Shown here: piece by piece, positions 1 through 11,870 of the stretch
Layout: each line of letters begins with the position of its first letter
Position numbering within the stretch: position 1 is the stretch's first letter
Origin: Guadua angustifolia
Taxonomy: Eukaryota; Streptophyta; Magnoliopsida; Poales; Poaceae
Assembly: GCA_036346375.1 (NCBI GenBank)
Contig: CM070511.1
Span: 2,790,001-2,854,000, forward strand
Direction: 5' to 3'
DNA length: 64,000 nucleotides
The notes under the pieces: generated by a model
Seen by the model: the letters and a program-made list of their open reading frames with translations, nothing else
What the model was told of the DNA's origin: nothing
Database searches by the model: none
Translations under genes and position numbers: made by a program

Positions 1-395
1 GATACAAGACTATAATTCCAATGCCTTGTGTTGCAGAAAGTTCAGATCGTGTTCTTATGACAAAGTCACTCTTCTGATTAACTGAAACTCCTAACCCAGT
101 GAGCAGCAGGTCCTGTGAGAATCCATTTTTTTTTATAAGAAGAAGTTCACTGATTAATCAGTATTTGTTGTGTCTCTAAAAATAAGGGTACTAATGTGAA
201 TCGCCGTGTTGATTTAATTTAGGTAATAGTAATCGTATACCTTGGAATTTCTTTTCTTCACGTAGCGAGATATGTATTATCTAGAACGGGTAGAATGCTC
301 ACAATCAAGCGTAAGGACTTGGTTTAGCTACGTTGACCAAAGGGTCAGCTGAAACCTGACAACAGATCATAACGCAACTAATAAGCTAAAAATTA
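1..395. other. No gene seen
   Basis: This AT-rich stretch has no convincing reading frame, splice pattern or repeat terminus. It is left flank to the Stowaway element. Confidence 0.6.
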
Positions 396-675
396 CTCCC
401 TCCGTTCAGAAATATAAGGTCTATAGTTTAAATGGTCTTGTTTTGAAACATAAAGCTTGCATAGAGATTTAATTAATCTTTTCCTACTTTACCCTTATTT
501 ATTCTCTCCCAACCATATTTATTTATTAATTACCACTCACACATTATTATCTCCCATCTTTCAAAACAATTAAGTGGGATATCTAAGTCATTTTTTCTCG
601 TATTTTTCTCAATATCACAACAATCTTAATCATTGTGTAAAGTCAAAATATACCTTATATTTCTAAACAGGGGAG
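396..675. mobile_element. Stowaway-like MITE (Tc1/mariner)
   Basis: The element starts with ctccctccgttc and ends with a degenerate inverted copy ending in ggggag. It is flanked on both sides by the dinucleotide TA (394-395 and 676-677), the target duplication expected of Tc1/mariner. The motif aatataagg near the left end pairs with ccttatatt near the right end, so the terminal inverted repeat is about 25-30 bp. It has no coding capacity, and the roughly 280-bp length is usual for grass Stowaway MITEs. Confidence 0.85.
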
Positions 676-1774
676 TATATTAGAACCACATGTACTATAC
701 TTGATCTTGATATCAATCTTGAAAAAGGTTGAACCACATATATACTACCATGAGTCGGGCTAGTCAAAATGGGTGTAAAATCAAAGCATGCTTCATTTTG
801 TTACGGGAGTGGATGAATGGCGCTAGATGTGGATGCATGGCGCTATGCTGCGCCATGCATAGCGCTATGCTGCGCGAGGGCAATGGCCCATGGAGTGCCT
901 CAGGCGCGAACGCGCAACATCGTTGAAAGGACAAAACTGATCTTGTAATTCTGCAACCAAATATCTTTCCCAAAGGAAATTCTTCAGAGTAAATCTTATT
1001 GGCTAACCAAATATCCATATGCTGACTGAGATTCTAAATTAGTAGTGCTGAGTAACAGAAGATAACACACAGGAAAAAAGGAAACAAAAGAAAGCAATCT
1101 AATCACTTATCTGAAAAATCAGGTCCAGTGGATTGTACTCAGTTAAGAACGAAGTAACTGGAGTACATGTGTACCTGAGAAATGATTCTTTAGCAAGTAA
1201 AGAACATGTGAACTTCTCAGAACTTGGAGGACTACAAGCATTACTTATGATTGCTCTGATGTTTCCTTATCTGAATTGTGCTGGTGGACAAGAAATCGGT
1301 CACTGCAGCTGAAATCCTGCAAAATATTTAAAAGCATTGTAGCAATAAATGATTTGTATCAAGTTGAGAATCTGGTGTATGTTGCATATCAACAACAACT
1401 GATCCATGCAATTATGTTGGTAGCACAGGAGATATAACAAACATGAGAGCATAATGTTAAATTGGTTGCTGGCAAAAGTCCTGAAGATGTTTTTCATATA
1501 GAATAATGTAAATGACTGCAAAAAAGAATTAATGCTGCAATGTTCTCAACTCTCTTTGCAAGAACTAAACCCAAAATATCAGATGACATCAATTCAACGT
1601 CTTGAAGGATAAAAGACATAAATAAAGAGCAAAAAAGATACAATGCTAGTTTGGCTAGTTTCATTGAACAGAAAAGCTATTATTTAGTTTTATAACAAAA
1701 ACAATTATTCTGACGCACAGATTCAAGTCTGGAGTATTTAGGAAATTAACTGAAAAACTGAACTCAAGAATTAC
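676..1774. other. No gene recognised
   Basis: Apart from the small repeat at 834-875 the region is AT-rich. It has only short reading frames with no family resemblance that I can see. Confidence 0.5.
834..875. repeat. Short inverted plus direct repeat
   Basis: A 10-bp arm tgcatggcgc (834-843) is followed by its reverse complement gcgccatgca (850-859), with a 6-base loop. The same 14-base core gcgctatgctgcgc occurs at about 840-853 and 862-875, so the site is both a small hairpin and a tandem duplication. No surrounding gene explains it. Confidence 0.6.
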
Positions 1775-1948
1775 CTTGTGATCCTTCCAAACATCACCAG
1801 ATCGTAATAACTTGCACAAGACCATGATGTAAAGTGCTTCCGAGCTCTAGGAGCAGATTGCAAACTTTCAGGCAAGTCACTCACAATGTGGACAACCACT
1901 TCCAGAGCTTCAACAAAACAGGGCTCATTGAAGATGTCTTTGAATGTA
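1775..1948 (-). CDS. Candidate internal exon, unidentified
   Basis: On the minus strand an open frame of 58 codons (174 nt, a multiple of three) lies between a CAG acceptor ending at 1949 and a strong AAG|GTAATT donor at 1774. The peptide (TFKDIFNEPC...YYDLVMFGRITR) has an ordinary helical, protein-like composition and could be part of an ARM/HEAT-type protein, but I do not recognise the family. No stop interrupts it. A second possible exon, 2995-3078, also has usable splice sites (TAG acceptor, GTAAAT donor), but the two do not join in frame directly, so a further exon or a different model is needed. It lies downstream of the Integrator gene on the same strand and could belong to a neighbouring gene extending left of the window. 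Confidence 0.3.
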
Positions 1949-3706
1949 CTGTAGACAGTGGTGAAAATTGGTAAACACAATAAATAAGGAGGGAACAACA
2001 TATTCCACTAAAACAACTATGTCCTAACAGTCAACACCTGGTATCTTGACAAAAGGACCGCTTATATAGCTGAGGAATAACATGTGTTGCATTCACCAAA
2101 TGGGCCACTGCAATCATGTCAGATCTGCAGAGGGAATTATATGCTCCAAATAAAGCTTGGTAACCATATTCATAAAAATGATGAATATAATGATAACAGT
2201 TATGAAGATAGCATTTTTTTGTGCAAGGATAAACCTCTATAAAAGCAGCATTGAATATTCAGAAGAACAGAAGGATAAATACATCAAATTATTATTTGAG
2301 CAGCTATAATTATCAATGCAAAAGTGTCTACATGTAATTCAGATAAACAAGAAGCTAAATCCTGAGTTTTGGTGTCATGAACTTATTGCAGTATGCATTT
2401 GGTTGTGAGTCTTCCATTACTTCTAACAGTCATATAGTGGTCTAACTCTTTTGGAGCTGGTAATGCAAAATATGGTATTAGGACTGTAAACAGCAGAATC
2501 ATATTGAGGAAAACATTACCACATATACATGTATGTACTTCCAAGTATGTGCACTGAATTTGCATGAGCAGCATTTCTAGTTTGTACGTTAGAGCACATA
2601 TAGACACATGGATAGGGGATTACCGAACTAGTGAATTCAACCCTAAAAAAACCACAGCAAGAATAAGCTATACCTTGATCATTGTTGTGTGATTCCTATT
2701 GCAGATAAAGCACATATTCCTATTACCAAAAGTAAAACAATGCACTTAAACGTCTATTTACTATCTTACAGAGAGATCAAAGGTCATTAAATGAAAGGAG
2801 AAACTAGGACTGCAAAGCATATATTTGAAATTGATGTCTGAACAAACGGAAAAAATTTCCACTAAATTCTAACTTTGTATCGACAGCAGCTAGTACTTTC
2901 TAAGTTGCATAAACCCAGAACATTTATCTTAGGAAATGAAAAAGGAACTATCACATATTGGATAAGAACACTGCTGTGTAAGAAAGAAATTTACCCATAT
3001 ATCTAGAGGTTGATGTGACACAAGCATGATAACCGTAGGCATTAGAACACCACAGCTGCTCATCTGACAAGGAAACATCTACAGATTTGCAGTAGGTGAA
3101 ATGATGGGGGAAAAGTCTTATGTAAGAGCATATCCCAAAGGGCAAAGTCACACAATTTTGCTCTCTCTACCCAGTGCAGCAGAGACAACACAACAACAAC
3201 TACTCAAATCGCTCTGTTTTTTATACAAGTATTGCTGATCCTGTCCTATCCATAATAGCACCAAAGCAAGCATCAACAAAAATTGATCCGTGTTTGAATC
3301 AACACATGCTTGCTCCATACTAAGATAAGCCTGAAATCATCATATCGAAGCAGCCTTGGTCAGATCAAAAAGCTGATATCACAGAAGCAATTTATAATAG
3401 CTAGCTTCCAACTTGATTCATGCACTGGGCTTGTCATGTGACTGCCAGTCTCCATCTTTTGCTTCATCAAGACGAGTAGTTCACCATGGCCAGATAAATA
3501 CAAGCTGATCCAAAAACAAATTCCATGGCACGCGTCTAATCCGGTGCCAGAAAACAAGCAATGTAGTCATAGCCTCTGTAAATCTGTGAGCACATGGCCA
3601 AGGACAAGACTGAACAACTATGCTTGCTGTACATCACAACTATACAGCTTCTTCTGGCCAATAATTCGAGGGAGGTTCAGGATCCTTCGATCGACCCGAA
3701 GAGCTA
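1949..3706. other. 3' flank of INTS7; possible exon remnants
   Basis: The part nearest 3,700 is presumably the INTS7 3' UTR. Further left, 2995-3078 (minus) has splice-like borders around a frame reading VSLSDEQLWCSNAYG. A frame ending at 2383 (minus) follows a CAG acceptor near 2465. Neither can be assigned to a family. No repeat terminus was found. Confidence 0.35.
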
Positions 3707-6700
3707 TCAGGACTTCTGAATGGAGAAGACAATGCCATCGTTTAGAGGCAGCAAACTAAAGTAGGAGCTGTCTTCATCGACGCAACATGCCTGCCACGCT
3801 ATTTGGTATGAACCTTCAGGAAATGAGGAGACATTCAGCAAGCAATCTGAGAATCCCTGGCCATTGCCAGCTGGTTCAAAACACGCAAAGGCTGTCACCA
3901 AGTCCTTCTCAAAATGGAACTTATTCTTGTCGCTGGAAGTCTTCCTCAAATCACTCTTTATGTGCTGCAGCAGCTCGTTGTTCAGTCGAACCATATCGAC
4001 AGTCTTGTGCATCTCAAACTGTTTGCTTCTCGTTCCTGCTACATCTAAGCAGGATGATGAGCATGCAGCTAAAATGCAGTACAATTTCGCCACACGGATG
4101 GAAGTCCTCTCTAACACACACTTCCACTGCAAGCAGAGAGTCAAGGACAGCTGGAAGCCAGGCGATACAGATATTCTGTCTCTGTTCACAGGATTTGAAT
4201 CAAAGATGAAAAGCTCAGCACCAAGGCAAGGCCTGCATAAATATTAAAAAATGTTATCTAATGTTTGGCATCTCCATTTGCATGCAATACATTACAGAAA
4301 AATAAATTTGGTTGTCCTGACATTAATGTATAATCACAAAGTAAAATTGAACAATTGGCAGATCTCCTGCCTATTTGCTAAAAAAAATGAACAATGATTT
4401 TTGCTACTCTTTTTTTTTTTAATCTGAACCTTCTTTCATGTATTTAAGTCACCAAACAAAAGCTAATATGGTATAAGTGGTATCAGAGTAATTAATTCAT
4501 ACAGCATATAGAAAGTTTCCTTCTACAGTAAGATCTCACTCAAGCAATTGAAGAGAACAGCATATGTTCAGTACCTTACTCTGAAGAAGTACTTGGGAAC
4601 TACAAAAGGCAGTTCCATAAACCTCTGCAAAATGCTGGATAGAAATTGCATCCCTCTGTGCAAAGGAGACAGACTGTCCTCTCCATTTGTTACTTCCTTT
4701 GTGTCCCCACGTACATGAAGCAAACATGCCACAGCAAACTTGCAGAGAACATAAGAATCCTTTTCCAGATTTCCTGAACAATTCATTCGTGTGCTGAACT
4801 GTAAGGAGTCCAGTTCATAAGAAGAATTGGGCATGAATTGTCGCAGCTGCAAAACAATTTCACTATCAGTCCTATCTACTCTTTCATATAAATCTCGTAC
4901 GATTGAAGCATGAGAAAACCTCTCTTGAAGCCTGCAAGGCTCTGCATTGCTAGGTACCTTCGACAAATCCACATAAAACGCAATACAAAATGACAAAAGT
5001 GAGCACATGAAAGCGAGCCTGGCTATACTAGTAAAACTTTGGTGATCCATGTCCCCATGGGATACAGCAAGGAGATCGTAACTTTTTGCCAGGTCACTTA
5101 GTCTTAAAGAACAATTAGCCAAAGCATGTACTTGGTTGTTACAATGCTCTATGGCTACACTTAAATGGTTTCCTCTTGCTTCATCATGAGGGTTGTCTTC
5201 CTGAGCAGAAGAATGTGAACTAAGGATACCAAAAACATCGCTTAGTATCCCAAGAAATGATGCTCTCAGACTAATGAACCACCGCTGGAAAAAGAATTCA
5301 CGGCCTGAATAGGCATTTGATGAGAGGGCATCATATGCTAAGCTTGTTCTGCCACAAATACCAGTGACCTTTGCTTGGTAACCATGCAATTCTGAAGATC
5401 CACCAAGAGTGCTGTCAACATCTGCCTCAACACAGTAAAGGTCCTCATGAAGATCACCCTCTGTTTCTAGCTCATCGATCAATTTAATGATCGCTGAAGG
5501 AAAAGGCAATAGCTTAATCTCAATTTCTCCAGCAGAAAAAAGCAGCAACGATTTGAACCAATAACTGAAGGAGCCTGACTCAAAAGCATCTGCAAGTTTT
5601 CTAAAGATAAATGATGCCGTGAACCAGAGACCTTCGCGACAACAGTACATGGCAGACCTATAGGCTTCCCAATAGCTCTGCTTTCTTATAAGTATTTTGG
5701 TCATCCGAAGTGCACACAACTCCTGAGCTATCCAAACAGAAGGAGTAAACAAAATGTCAGGGAGCTCTTTTGAATCACCTGATTGTTGATTACCATATCT
5801 GATTTTACAAGTATTCCATGAAACACAAGCACACATTATCAGACAGAAGGATTCATATGTGCTGCAATACTGAGAAGCATTCTGTTGCACACACTCAATT
5901 AGACCCTTAATGCTATGGTAAAGATTAGCACCAGATGTTTTACAAAGCACATCATGACAAGCATTTGCAAACTTGAGTGTCCAAAGAATTAGGTCGTGCA
6001 CTATAGATTCTCTATTCTTGCTATTAAATTCAGTGGAAGCCAATTTTGCCTTATCAAAATCTGTATCCATGTGAGAAACTTTGGTACTTGTAGCTACTGG
6101 TTCAACTGTGTCATTTGAAGCACTAAATTTCTCAAAGGCAACAAATGATTCAACACAGGTGACAGCAACTTTAGAGTAATCACTGTCATTTATTTGAGCT
6201 AGTTCTTTTATAAGGCATCTTAGTTTATCAAGAGCAACAGAAGCAGCAGAAGGGTAGACTGTAACAAGCTTTAGCATAAGACTGAACGGAGCTCTATACT
6301 TCTTCAATTCTGAGGACACACATATGTGTCTGCTTGCTACTTCCTTGCTTCCATTGCTGATTATTTGATTGACCAGAGATATACTATGATCCACCATTAC
6401 TGTTACAATCTTATTCAGAGAGCTGTCCTCATTATTTTTCTCATGAGTCGATGGCATGTTGTTGGCAATTCCTTGGCACCCAGTGCATGTGAATGATGAA
6501 ATCTCCAGAATGCTTATGGTCTGATGTGGCTTTGTTTGTTTGAGAAAGCAAAAGATATCCACGAGAATTTCAAGAGCAGTACCTTGCATCTCCAAAGAAG
6601 AACAATGCAAAGAACATTCAGCAGTCAGCGTAAGCTTAGATAGCTCAGACGCATTGACATGATGAATGCTTGTAGCTTTACCACAGAATATCTGAAAAGT

Positions 6701-9082
6701 ACTTTTTTCACTCAGATAATAAGAAAAAAAATGTCTAAATCAGAATGCACAGAAGCCGTTAGAGTTCACCTTTTGCAGAATCCTAAATGCGTAGCTCTTA
6801 CAATCAAGTGGAAAATCCTGATCATCAATTAGCTGCAACAATGTGCCAAAAACAGTACTAACAACAGGAAAAGGGCAAGTATTTCTGCTTAACATAAAAC
6901 ATAAACATTTTAACGCCATAGTCTTCACAGAAAGAGAAGATTCATGCCTCAGAAACGATAACAGCAATTCCACCTGAAATAGCAAATTGACAAAGGAGAT
7001 AAAGTTAGTGAAAAATCAATAGACAAATAGAGAACATTAATAATGATATTTATGAATCATTGGTAACCCCCAGCTTCTCAGCTAGAGGATTAATAAATGC
7101 ATAACATGCAAATTGAAAAAGAAGTTTGCAGCAGTACAAAACTCAGAAGGTAATTTGAGTGATAGCAAGGGAAGAAACGAACGGATGTTGGTTTTGGGGT
7201 AACATCCAAGAATTATGAAGGTTGTGTTTACTGTTCAATCAAGGCAATCATACCAAGTTCTGAACCTCATTTACCTACAGTTTTATTTAATTACAGGAAG
7301 CAGCAATCATCTTTCAGTAAATTGACAAAGGGTAAATCATAGAAAAGAAAATTTCGATTGACAACTGGAACCATATATATCTAGAAGACATTGTTGCCAC
7401 TTGACAATATCTGTTAAAGTTAGCAAATGTCATTTGATGAGAAATATAAATTTATTTCAACAACTAAACACAAACATACGCTCATTGCAAAGTGAATTCA
7501 ATGACATCAATGGAAACATACTCGCAGAGATGACTTCTACTAAATTCAGCTAAATACATAAACTTGACTTCTACTAAATTCAGCTAAATACATAAACTAC
7601 TAACATGTGGGCTACATTACCTGATCACCAAACAAGATGATTGACTTGGACGCCAATCTAGAGAGCGAGAAGAGCATTTCAGCTTTGAAAACATCTTTTA
7701 GTGCGCCTAGAACCACCTGCTTTCCAACCTGTGACATTAACAGTGAAAAACGCTTTCTTAAAATCTGGTAAAACAACTGCAAGCAAAAAATGTCCAGAGT
7801 AGTCCATCGTAGAACAATACACAAAGAGGCACAATTGTGAAAGGCATGCAGTATTGTGAAATGCAAGCAATTCCACCTATACTGTGAAATGCATGCAGTA
7901 TTTTAAGATACCAAATTATCATTGCTCAATACACAAAGAGGCTGCATTATTTTAATGCAAATATCATCACTGAAATCTATATCAGCTCAATAATGAGCAT
8001 AGCTTTAGTCCGATATGTGTGGATGTGAACAAGCATGTCCATATGAATGTTGTATGTATAAAATTGCACAGGCAGCAAAGATGTTGGCCACCCAAAATTA
8101 ACAGGAAATAACTAAATAAAACATATTTAACCAACAAACATGTATCCATAAATACCTCATGAACTCTATGGACAACAGCCAACGTACAATCAAGCTCCGA
8201 GAAAGTCTTAATTGCTGCCACAATAACTTGAGCTTGTGATCTTGGTGAACAAATTGATCTTGTCAGTACTTCAAGGGTGATGCACGAGAAGTCCTCTGAT
8301 AGCTTACATAAGCAACCAGCTGCAAACAATGCTGCTTTGACCTGCCAAAGGATAAGCATGATTCTTGAACAAATTATTATTAAATTAATCAGGATGTAGT
8401 GTGTGTATTGCAAACTCATATATACAATCACTAGCCTAATCCTAGAACCATAATAAAGAAATTCACTGACTGACCTCTGTAGCATTGGAGGAGCACAAGC
8501 TGGAGAGTAGGAGAGAGCGGACGTGCACACTGTCCTTGGCGAGGTCAGCAAGGCAGCCGAACATCCGCAGCGAAAGCGCCCTGGCCCGCATGTTCCCAGT
8601 GTTGTACACCGCCGCGACCCTCTTGAGAACCTGGTCGGGCTCCGCCATCCATAACCTGGTCAGCGCGCCATCGTATGCCCGGCCCTTGCTGGCAAGCTCC
8701 CTGTACTCCATGAGAAGTGACCTGACGATGCTAGCACGGACAACGTTGTTGGCGCTCCTGAACTCGGCAGCGAGGCGGAGGAGCATCGTCTCGGCAAAGA
8801 GCCGGGCCTCACCTGGCAGGACGCCGAACGCAGATGCAACCGCAGCAGGGGCAGTCAGAGAAGTGCCGAGATGGCGGAGGCGTGGACCGACGGCCTTGAG
8901 GGCACGGAGGTGTGTGCCTAGAGACAGCCGGGAGAGGAGAGGAGCGTGGTGAGTCCTAGACTTAGAGGCAGGCTATGGAGAGGGCTTAAGGAGGGATTAG
9001 GCTTACTGGGGTGGCGAGAGCGGAGGCCCCTGTCGAGGTCGATGCTCCAATCCATGGCAGAGGCCACTGGGATCTTCTCCAT
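3707..9082 (-). CDS. INTS7: Integrator complex subunit 7 homologue (ARM-repeat protein)
   Basis: Seven exons on the minus strand: 9082-9007, 8917-8475, 8341-8156, 7728-7621, 6973-6770, 6691-4575, 4232-3707. All six introns are GT-AG and the exons sum to 3,660 nt, exactly 1,219 codons plus stop, with phase conserved at every junction. The protein starts MEKIPVASAMDWSIDLDRGL, the usual start of the plant family, and continues as helical ARM/HEAT-like repeats (for example VYNTGNMRARALSLRMFG). Exon 6 is a single 2.1-kb exon covering the variable middle. It corresponds to Arabidopsis At4g20060 (EMB1895/DSP1 as I recall), a nuclear Integrator subunit needed for snRNA 3'-end cleavage and embryo viability. 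The start at 9082 is preferred over an in-frame ATG ten codons later because the upstream residues match the family. No frameshift or premature stop is seen, so the gene looks functional. GC content rises sharply in exons 1-2, as is typical of grass 5' exons. Confidence 0.92.
7531..7598. repeat. 34-bp tandem duplication in INTS7 intron 4
   Basis: The unit beginning tgacttctactaaattcag occurs twice, head to tail, at 7531-7564 and 7565-7598, essentially identical. It sits in the intron between exons 4 and 5 and touches no splice site. Confidence 0.85.
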
Positions 9083-10213
9083 CGCCGCTGCCGCCAACGG
9101 TCGCCAGAGGCTTCGGGGAGCTTTTAAATATTAAATCTGGACATAGGCCTTCCCTTCTGCATCTTAAATCTTGATACGGGCCTTGAAGAAGCAGAACTAA
9201 CAGGTAAGAGAGCTGATCAATATATAGTTTCACCACACCAATGAAAGGTTTCAAACAAACCACTTACTTTCTCACTATCATGATGTTCAGAAAAAAAAGT
9301 AACAGACCATGATGTGTAAATTGCACACATTTTAAACGTTTTTAGAATTTGCATTCAATGGTTTTGGCATTTTGTGCGAATAACTTCAAATTAGTCTGTG
9401 TAACAGCAAAGCAATAAATTCTAGGCTACTGAACACTTTCACTGTGTCATTACTTCAAATCTTCAACTCATCAAAGGTTGATTTATGTAGCATGTCTACT
9501 GTCGATGTGCTCTACTCTTGCTACCAGACAGCAGCATCAAAATCGAAAGAGTTAGAACCAACATTTTTATACAGAAATATAGGATATAAGCACATAATTT
9601 ATCTATTGATTTTTACCTACTTCACTTTAGTAGGTATCTATTGAAGCATGGCTTGTGATGTACAATACAGCCTTAAACACATCAAAAGGAAAAATAACAG
9701 ACAACAGACAAAGCAAGAAATATATTTTCTTTATTGACTCAAGAGTAAAACACCAAATACAGTCCTACAAGTGGCACAAACATCTCTACTGCAACTACCA
9801 GACAGAAAACCAGAGGAGGATACAGTACATGACTGGGCAACGCAAAAGAGGCAGTGATTCGCCAAAATTATGTAAAATTGATCAAGAATTTGAACTTCAA
9901 TAAATAGCCTTTTTAAGCAAACGATAAGATGACTTGTTGAGTAATTAATGACATAAGGGCATCATAGTGTAATCTTTGCACTTACTAGATATACAGGATG
10001 TTTGTTGCCAGTACTACACTAATCAAATTTTTTCAAGGCCAAACACTCTGATCCAAATACCCATAACAAACATAGCAATAGAAAATTCAGGAGGAGAACA
10101 CGCATAGTCGCCTTTTCTATAATAATTAAAACATCAGCATTAAAGTAATTCCTAATGTTAAGAAGAGCGCAAAGCTGAGCAAAGATTATGCTCCACTGTT
10201 ATCCCAAGGAATG
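9083..10213. other. INTS7 upstream region
   Basis: The 5' UTR and promoter of INTS7 (transcribed leftwards) must lie here. A TATA-like tttaaatatta at about 9121-9131 is very close to the start codon, so it may be in the leader rather than a true TATA box. Beyond 9,200 the DNA is AT-rich, without a supported gene, up to the copia insertion about 1.1 kb from the INTS7 start codon. Confidence 0.4.
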
Positions 10214-10218
10214 TAGAT

Positions 10219-10465
10219 TGTTAGAATATATTCCCTTTCTATACATGGCGCATAAGCATACCATAACTGGCGCCTCAATCAGCCATTATTATGTATATTT
10301 TCAGTTCCATATTTAGGAGATCCTTCCATGTATAGCAGGATCTTTTCCTAACATAGCTAGCTAACCATAGTTTAGCCTCTTACCTTGTATAGGCTGTAGC
10401 TGATATATACTGTATCAATTCTATCAATGAGAATCATTCAATTCTCCCAAACTTTCTATCTTTCA
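10219..10465 (+). repeat. Copia 5' LTR
   Basis: Runs from tgttagaata to ctttca, immediately followed by the primer binding site. It differs from the 3' LTR at five positions, three of them clustered within about eight bases (cataagcata versus catgagcctg). Confidence 0.95.
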
Positions 10466-10475
10466 TGGTATCAGA
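10466..10475 (+). promoter_or_regulatory. Primer binding site, initiator tRNA-Met type
   Basis: The sequence tggtatcaga directly abuts the LTR. This is the standard plant copia primer site complementary to the 3' end of initiator methionyl tRNA. Confidence 0.9.
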
Positions 10476-10482
10476 CGTCTAG

Positions 10483-11385
10483 GCCTTCGGCAAATTCGGT
10501 GCCACCGCACATCTTCTTGCAGATGCACCGGCTCTTCCCGACCCCTCCTGGGAGATGACGAACTTCGCCGTCAAATCCCTCCTCTATGCCTCCGTCTCCG
10601 AGGAGATCCTCGGCACCGTCCTGCAGCGCGGCGCCTCTGCTCGCGTCATCTGGGAAAGCGTGGAGGCGCTTTTCCACGACAACCGCACCTCGCGGGCTCT
10701 GGCTCTCGAAGACGAGTTCCGCAACCTGGCGCAAGGAGATCTCTCCGTCTTGGCCTACTCCCAGCGCCTGAAGACCCTTGCTGACTCTCTCGCCGACATC
10801 GGCCACCCCGTCAGCAACCCGACGCTTGTCCTCACGCTCCTGCGCGGCCTCAGCGAGACTTATCGCCATATCGCCGCGTTCATCAAGCTGCAGGATCCAC
10901 TGCCCACCTTTCTCAAGGTGCGCTCTTTGCTCCTTCTTGAGGAGGCTGAACTCAAACCGGGTCAGACGTCCGGTGCTGCTGCCCTCTACTCCAACAACTT
11001 CCCCAGCAGCAACTCCGGCCGTCCCACCAACAGCAACCCCTCCAAGCCTTCCTACGGGAACGGCAAGAACAAGGGGAAGCCCAAGGGCAAGAGCAATGGT
11101 GGCCAGGGTGGCTATGGGGGCGGCCAGGGCAGCCGTCCTCCTCCTCCACCGTTCGGGGGTCGTCCCATGTACAACCCCTGGACCGGCACGTTCCAGATGT
11201 GGCCGTCCTCCGCCTCCACGCCCGGGATCCTTGGGCCCCGACCCCAGGCGTTCCTCGCGCCCTCCTTCGCTCCACCAGGCATGGCGACCTCTCCGGCGTT
11301 CCCTCCAGGGCTCCTCCCTCTACACCAACCGTGGGGGGCTCCTCCAGTCCAAGTTGGGATCAGGCCTCCCTCATCCAGGCCATGA
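10483..11385 (+). pseudogene. Copia gag, 5'-truncated
   Basis: The frame opens at 10483, directly after an in-frame TAG, and enters in mid-domain (FGKFGATAHLLADAPALPDP). It then follows the UBN2/retrotran_gag pattern typical of plant copia capsid proteins (LYASVSEEIL, DNRTSRALALEDEF, LADSLADIGHPVS, LLRGLSETYRHIA). The usual N-terminal 50 or so residues and start codon are missing. The C-terminal part is a low-complexity Gly/Asn/Lys/Pro region, and I do not see the CCHC knuckle usual in this family. The first ATG (10555) is within the domain, so translation from it would give a truncated capsid. Confidence 0.85.
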
Positions 11386-11870
11386 ACGCCATGTCGCTGC
11401 AACAACCGGATCCGTCGTCCTGGTACATGGACTCGGGTGCCTCCCGTCACCTCACGTCCGACTCCGGTAATCTCTCTACTGTCCACTCCAACTCCCCGTC
11501 CACCCCCAGTATCGTCGTTGGCAACGGCTCATCTCTACCTATTGTTGCCTCCGGCGATCGTCACCTTCCCACCACCACCCGCCCTCTTGCCCTATCCAAT
11601 GTCCTTGTGTCCCCCAACATTATAGCCAACCTCATCTCCGTCCGTAAATTTACTCGCGATAATCATTGTTCCATTGAGTTTGACCCGTTTGGTTTTTCTG
11701 TGAAGGACCTTCGTACCAAGGCAGTGATTCAGAGGTGCAATAGCCACGGAGACCTCTACCCACTCCACCTCCCGTCCAAGCCTCACGCCTTCACCGTCGT
11801 CACCTCCGACCAGACCTTGTGGCATCGTCGTTTGGGCCACGCCACGACGGATCATCCCCCACCTCCATAA
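11320..11870 (+). pseudogene. Copia protease and GAG-pre-integrase segment
   Basis: After a frame change relative to gag, the frame carries the aspartic protease motif WYMDSGASRHLTSD, with catalytic Asp in DSGA. It continues through typical protease (NVLVSPNIIANLISVRKF) and GAG-pre-integrase (LWHRRLGHA) sequence. It stops at about 11868, and the polyprotein continues in another frame. Protease acts in the particle to cut Gag-Pol. Confidence 0.85.

Noticed and set aside
4568..6610. A single-exon 680-codon gene on the minus strand
   Set aside because: It is the large sixth exon of INTS7; splicing to flanking exons in phase gives the full protein.
8485..8952. 155-codon plus-strand frame over INTS7 exon 2
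   Set aside because: It is an antisense shadow of a GC-rich coding exon, with Arg/Ser-rich composition and no family resemblance.
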